This document shows, piece by piece, positions 60,301-64,000 of a stretch of DNA of 64,000 nucleotides (position 1 is its first letter; each line of letters begins with the position of its first letter). Made by a program: the position numbers and the translations under genes. The notes beneath the pieces are model-generated. The model worked only from the letters and a program-made list of their open reading frames with translations. It made no database searches and had not been told where the DNA came from. Source of the DNA: Pseudohalocynthiibacter aestuariivivens (GTDB lineage: Bacteria; Pseudomonadota; Alphaproteobacteria; Rhodobacterales; Rhodobacteraceae); the NCBI RefSeq assembly GCF_011040495.1, contig NZ_CP049038.1, positions 104,708 through 168,707 of the forward strand, written 5' to 3'.

Positions 60301-61724
60301 TGGTTGGCGTACCCGACATACTTCAGGCGCAACGCGGGCATGTCATAGCTCCCGCAGGATGCGGCAAGACCGAGTTGATCGCAAAGACCATTGTTCAGGC
60401 AGAAGGTAAGCCGGTCCTGGTCCTTACCCACACCACCGCTGGCGTTGCCGCGCTAAGGCAGAGGTTGCATCGAGATGGCGTGCCAGCGTCCAACTACAGG
60501 CTCAATACGATTGCGGGCTGGGCACTGACAATTATCTCCATGTTTCCGGAGCGAGCAGGATACCTGCATGATCCGGAAAATGCGCCCAACTACACCGCAG
60601 TGCAAAACGCGGTTGGTGGGTTATGTGCATCTGGGGCCATCAATTCAGAGATTGCCGCAACGTATTCGCGGGTCTTGGTCGATGAGTACCAAGACTGTTC
60701 GGTGAGCCAACACCTGATCACTTCTGGCCTCGCGAACGCAATTCCAACGGTTGTGTTCGGTGATCCGATGCAAGCAATCTTTGGGTTTGGTGGCGACCCG
60801 CTTCCGGACTGGACGACACAAGTGGTCCCAACCTTTCCTGAACTCGGGCGGTTGGACATCCCCTGGCGCTGGAACAACGCTGGCGCCAACGATCTTGGAG
60901 CATGGCTTCTTGCCATTCGCGGGGCATTGGAAGCTGGACACACGATTGATCTTCGCACTCTTCCCTCGCGCGTCGCGTGGCATCCTCTCGGCGCGGATCA
61001 AAACGCCAACGCAGCAGCCCAGATAGCTTTGCAATACGATGTAGCCAAAACCAACCCTCATGAGACGATCCTGATAATTGGCGACTCCATGCAAGCGGCC
61101 TCGCGACACAATTTCGCGAGCCGCGCAAAGGGAGTTGGAGTTGTCGAGCCAGTAGATCTCCGTGATGTCGTAGGCGATGCAAACCAAATGGACGGAAAAT
61201 CAGGTCAAGAACTCCTGGATGCCTGCATTGGATTCCTTATCAAGGTCATGACGAACGTGTATGGCGATAAACTCAATGGGCGCGTTCAGTCGATCCTAGG
61301 AAATCGTAATCGCACACCTCCAAACGCCCCTGAGGTTGCTGCCATCTCACTGGTTCAAGGGGGCGGATACCTCGAGGCCGTGCAATTTCTGAAAGCGATG
61401 GCAGGCGACCGTGACAGACGAGTCTATCGACAAAGTGCCTTCAACATAATGGTCCAGGCACTCCAAATCGCAATGACGGCCCCGGGCGGTAGTCTTTCAG
61501 CAGCTATCGCCGGTCTTCGCGAACAACGCCGTCACGCAGGTAGGGTAATTCCGCCAAAAGCTGTAGGCTCAACTCTTCTCCTGAAAGGACTGGAGGCTGA
61601 TCACGTTGTAATCTTGGATGCGGATCGACCAGGTAACGCGATGTCGAAAGAGCACCTGTATGTCGCGCTGACTAGGGGGGCGAGATCCGTATCGGTCTTC
61701 TCGCGTAGTCCAACCCTGCCGTAA
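60301..61724 (+). CDS. gajB: Gabija-type GajB: UvrD/Rep-like helicase
   Basis: A 474-residue superfamily 1 helicase. Walker A is APAGCGKT (17-24). Motif Ia-like LTHTTAGVAALRQRL, motif II VLVDEYQDCS, motif III VVFGDPMQAIFGF, motif IV-like PWRWNN and motif VI LYVALTRGARSVSVFS are in order. The length is close to the compact GajB helicases rather than full UvrD (about 720). The paired OLD-TOPRIM gene upstream supports GajB over a repair helicase. Complete. Confidence 0.85.
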
Positions 61725-62264
61725 CCCGCTTATCTCGGTTGGAGGCCACTAATGCTTCTCTGAGATTGACCGTACAGAATGACGCACACCTCATTATTGA
61801 GAAGTTGTTGCCCTGCCAACGCCGTTTGAACTTCCGCGATCGATTGCTCGGATAGCCTGGGGGCGGTTGCAGCGAAATTCCGCTTTCCGCCCCGCCTGTC
61901 AGGTGACCCGATCAGCCCTAGGCAGTCGCGCGGCACATCGCCTGAATGCTGCGGCGCGGCCTGCCATAGCGGACACTTGAGCTGGCTGATATGATCAGTG
62001 GGATGGCATTTCGCGGCATCTAATCAAGCAAAAGACACACCGCAGTCTTGCTGCATGCTACGTTCGAACAGTTTCATGAGGTTAGGTCGCCAACAACTAG
62101 TTTGATCTACAGAGTCCGATGGACTATGAATTTGGCACGGTGCCGATCAAGGGTGCGCTCATTTATGCACTGGCAGCCGCGCATTTATTGACACATATAA
62201 GCACAAAGGGGCCTAGGAGACTGCAGGCAAATCAACGTCTCCCGGCAACTGAAAAATACGAGCG
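61725..62264. other. Intergenic region between two defence systems
   Basis: This gap of 540 bases holds no gene I can support. A 68-codon minus frame (61730-61936, with PRDCLGLIGSPDRRGG) and a 75-codon plus frame at 62119 lack family similarity and good ribosome sites. It may contain the promoter of the downstream cluster and a junction between two insertions. Confidence 0.45.
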
Positions 62265-63386
62265 ATGGTTAATTCTCCAACACCCAGTTCTAGCCTGGAC
62301 CAGCCGAGCCGATGGCCATCGGCGAATGCTCGGCTATTGGGCCTAGGGGCAGGTCTCCCCGTACAACCGCTTGACCGCCTAGCCAACTTTAGTGCCGATG
62401 AATTCGAACGTTTTACTCTCGAATGGGCCAATGGCTATCTGCGCACGAGGCTCGCAGGTGTTAACGACATTCAGCAACGCGGCGGGGCAGGTGACAAGGG
62501 ACGCGACATCATTGTCTGGTTCGGCGAATCCGGATCGCCGTCCAGATATTGGCATCTATACCAATGCAAGCGTTATGCGAACGCGCTCGGCGCAGGCAAA
62601 GGCATCGCGGAGATCGCCAAGGTTCTCTTCTATTCGCATCGTGGCGACTATCAGCTTCCGAGAGAGTACTGGTTCGTGACCCGTAAAGGCGTCACCGGAG
62701 ACTTTCAGGATCTGATCGACACTCCAGAAAAGCTGCGCGCCTATCTGATTGCGAACTGGAATGCGCATTGCGCAAACGCGATTACCTCGAAAGAAGTCAT
62801 CGCCTTGGAGGACGACTTCGCAGAATACGTTGCCAAGACCGACTTCAGCTTTATTCGTGTCAAACAGCCGCTCGATCTCATCAACGAACACGCACAGACA
62901 CCATATCATCTCGTTGTATTCGGAGCACCGCTCATTCAGCGTGCCCCGCCTGAAACTCCGCCCTCAAAGGTCGCTGAAGCCGAACGCGGATATGTCGGCG
63001 AGCTATTTAAGGTCATCGGTGAGATGACTGGGACGACGATCTCCGGTGAGGGTGATTTCGCGAAGCATGGGAAGGCCAAAGATCTTTTCGAGCGCTCCCG
63101 GATGACCTTCTACAGTGCTGAAGGCTTGAAAGAACTCGCGCGCGATCAAATGGCCGATGCTTGCTATTTCGATGAACTTCTCGGGGAATTCCGCCACGGT
63201 CTATACTTCACTTACAGCGCACCGGCAAATTCTGGTTATACGCGGCTCAGCGAAACGGTGAAAGCCGCGCAGGTGCAGCAAGTCTCGAACTACACTTTGA
63301 AAGACCATATCACATCTCCGGATCGTGAGGGGATTTGCCATCATTTGGCAAACAATGGTGACATCAAATGGTGCGACGATGTCTGA
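62265..63386 (+). CDS. Putative ABC-three-component system effector with Mrr-like nuclease domain
   Basis: 373 residues. The N-terminal domain (about 45-180) has a restriction-endonuclease-like pattern: E53 in ERFTLEWANG, GGAGDKGRDIIVW with D81, and YQCKRY with Q100-x-K102, as in Mrr-type PD-(D/E)xK nucleases. The C-terminal half, with QTPYHLVVFGAPLIQRAP and FDELLGEFRHGLYFT, is like the C-terminal modules of ABC-three-component effectors. Its end overlaps the middle-component gene by 8 bases. The nuclease would be held inactive until the ATPase senses a target; that mechanism is inference. Confidence 0.75.
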   Translation: MVNSPTPSSSLDQPSRWPSANARLLGLGAGLPVQPLDRLANFSADEFERFTLEWANGYLRTRLAGVNDIQQRGGAGDKGRDIIVWFGESGSPSRYWHLYQCKRYANALGAGKGIAEIAKVLFYSHRGDYQLPREYWFVTRKGVTGDFQDLIDTPEKLRAYLIANWNAHCANAITSKEVIALEDDFAEYVAKTDFSFIRVKQPLDLINEHAQTPYHLVVFGAPLIQRAPPETPPSKVAEAERGYVGELFKVIGEMTGTTISGEGDFAKHGKAKDLFERSRMTFYSAEGLKELARDQMADACYFDELLGEFRHGLYFTYSAPANSGYTRLSETVKAAQVQQVSNYTLKDHITSPDREGICHHLANNGDIKWCDDV

Positions 63387-63900
63387 CGTTGCTACAGCGA
63401 CATCAACGCCGATTGACGGCCATCGGTTGTTCAATACTCCGCTGGAATGTGGCTTCCGCCTACTTTTTGCGCTTGATGCCTGCCGACCAAACGCCGCTGA
63501 TCTACAGCGCCTCATCAGTTACGACTATTTGCTTGTACATTCTGGGGATATCGCCGGCGGCCCGCCGAGCCTTCATCCGCCGGTTCCTTTCCGCGGGTCG
63601 GAATGGGTCGTGAAGCGCGACCTTGTGCGCGCGGGACTGAACCTGCTCTTCGCGCGCGAACTCATATCGAAAAACCTAACGACGAACGGCATCAGTTTCG
63701 CCGGATCCGAACTGACTTCGGCCTTCGTCGCACTACTAAAGACTGACTACGCGTCATCGCTGCGTATTCGGGCACGGTGGCTGGCCGACGAGTTTGGAGC
63801 AGCCAGCGACCAGGAACTTCAGTCGTTCATGGCCGAAAAGGTAGGCCAGTGGGGTGCCGAATTTGATCGGATTTCAGCTCTGCAGGAGCTCGAGCTCTAA
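63379..63900 (+). CDS. ABC-three-component system middle component
   Basis: 173 residues from the ATG at 63379; the frame opens earlier but only inside the effector gene. ECGFRLLFALDACRPNAADL, YDYLLVHSGDIAGGPPSLHP and VPFRGSEWVVKRDLVRAGLN follow the known middle-component pattern of these systems. It probably bridges the effector and the ATPase. Overlaps on both sides (8 bases upstream, TAATG downstream) show tight coupling. Confidence 0.78.
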   Translation: MSDVATATSTPIDGHRLFNTPLECGFRLLFALDACRPNAADLQRLISYDYLLVHSGDIAGGPPSLHPPVPFRGSEWVVKRDLVRAGLNLLFARELISKNLTTNGISFAGSELTSAFVALLKTDYASSLRIRARWLADEFGAASDQELQSFMAEKVGQWGAEFDRISALQELEL

Positions 63901-64000
63901 TGGCGCGCATTTCCGAAATCCGCCTGACTGGCAAGGGGAAGGCCGACGCCTCCATCAAATTCGAACCTGGCGCGAACGTGGTCTACGGCGATTCCGATAC
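63900..64000 (+). CDS. ABC ATPase of the three-component system (5' end only)
   Basis: Only the first 33 codons are in the window: MARISEIRLTGKGKADASIK then FEPGANVVYGDSD. The end is the first strand and the beginning of a Walker A loop (GDSD, expected to continue TGKS), as in the RecN/SMC-like ATPases of ABC-three-component systems. It starts in a TAATG overlap with the middle-component gene. The rest lies beyond 64000. Confidence 0.7.
   Translation, partial: MARISEIRLTGKGKADASIKFEPGANVVYGDSD

Noticed and set aside
61730-61936. Minus frame of 68 codons with PRDCLGLIGSPDRRGG
   Set aside because: No domain, weak start, and a type of short frame that recurs as noise in GC-rich genomes.
1-64000. 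tRNA, rRNA and CRISPR arrays
   Set aside because: Looked for cloverleaf ends, rRNA blocks and regularly spaced identical repeats; none seen by eye. A tRNAscan or CRISPR finder run would be decisive.

Overview
The window looks like alphaproteobacterial DNA of the Rhodobacterales (roseobacter-like). It is GC-rich with short intergenic gaps and ATGA/TAATG gene overlaps. It carries LivHMGFK, OpuA-like and NitT/TauT-like transporters beside GntR, IclR, TetR and ArsR regulators, and insertion sequences of types common in that group (IS6, IS21, IS256, IS5, IS66 and ISL3). No tRNA, rRNA or CRISPR array was recognised. The mix of catabolic operons, IS scars, part of a type IV secretion system and defence genes suggests a megaplasmid, or a chromosomal region assembled by integrative elements.

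Layout. (1) 1-6240: a minus-strand operon for defence against reactive electrophiles and peroxides. A NemR-like TetR repressor is followed by an Ohr-type peroxidase, a YqhD-like aldehyde reductase, a CurA-like alkenal reductase, a DJ-1/PfpI protein, a glutathione transferase, a cytochrome P460-like protein and an aldo/keto reductase. Two near-identical 15-bp operators sit in front of the repressor and of the ohr gene. (2) 6386-7999: a divergent ArsR/MFS pair with two palindromic operators. (3) 8131-18120: a scarred accessory region. It holds an IS6 element, an AAA ATPase with a truncated translationally coupled partner, a four-fold 22-bp repeat, an ISL3 element with a nonsense mutation, a deleted nuclease gene, an XRE regulator, an AT-rich alginate-lyase-like gene, and fragments of an AbiEii-like gene and of IS6. 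(4) 18148-30984: a divergent catabolic locus. A GntR regulator, a TPP enzyme and an SMP-30 protein face a second TPP enzyme, a complete LivHMGFK transporter, a zinc alcohol dehydrogenase, an SDR and a quinone-oxidoreductase-like protein. The substrate is not evident. (5) 31000-36950: nested IS remains (ISNCY-like, IS256, IS3, IS21, IS6, IS5). (6) 37102-45247: a GntR/UTRA-controlled operon for a betaine-like compound (aldehyde dehydrogenase, OpuA-like ABC transporter with two permeases, DAO-type FAD oxidoreductase, TIGR02444 protein). (7) 45253-50782: an IclR-controlled NitT/TauT-type transporter with UbiD and UbiX homologues, suggesting uptake and decarboxylation of an aromatic or unsaturated carboxylic acid. 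(8) 50950-52211: IS5 and IS66 fragments and an intact IS6 element. Its end is identical over 307 bp, in inverted orientation, to the IS6 fragment at 36243-36549, so regions 6 and 7 lie between inverted IS6 copies. (9) 52212-58259: the distal part of a VirB-type secretion operon (B5-like remnant, B8, B9, B10, B11, two small genes, B6), cut by the IS6 element. (10) 58509-64000: a defence island with a Gabija-type gajA-gajB pair, then an ABC-three-component-like cluster of nuclease effector, middle component and ABC ATPase. The last of these runs off the window.

Best candidates for poorly described biology are the ABC-three-component cluster with an Mrr-like nuclease effector, the paired-TPP-enzyme/Liv locus, the NemR-type operon with an embedded P460-like cytochrome, and the 22-bp repeat next to an ATPase whose coupled partner was truncated by IS6. 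All family names come from reading motifs by eye; no database search was run.
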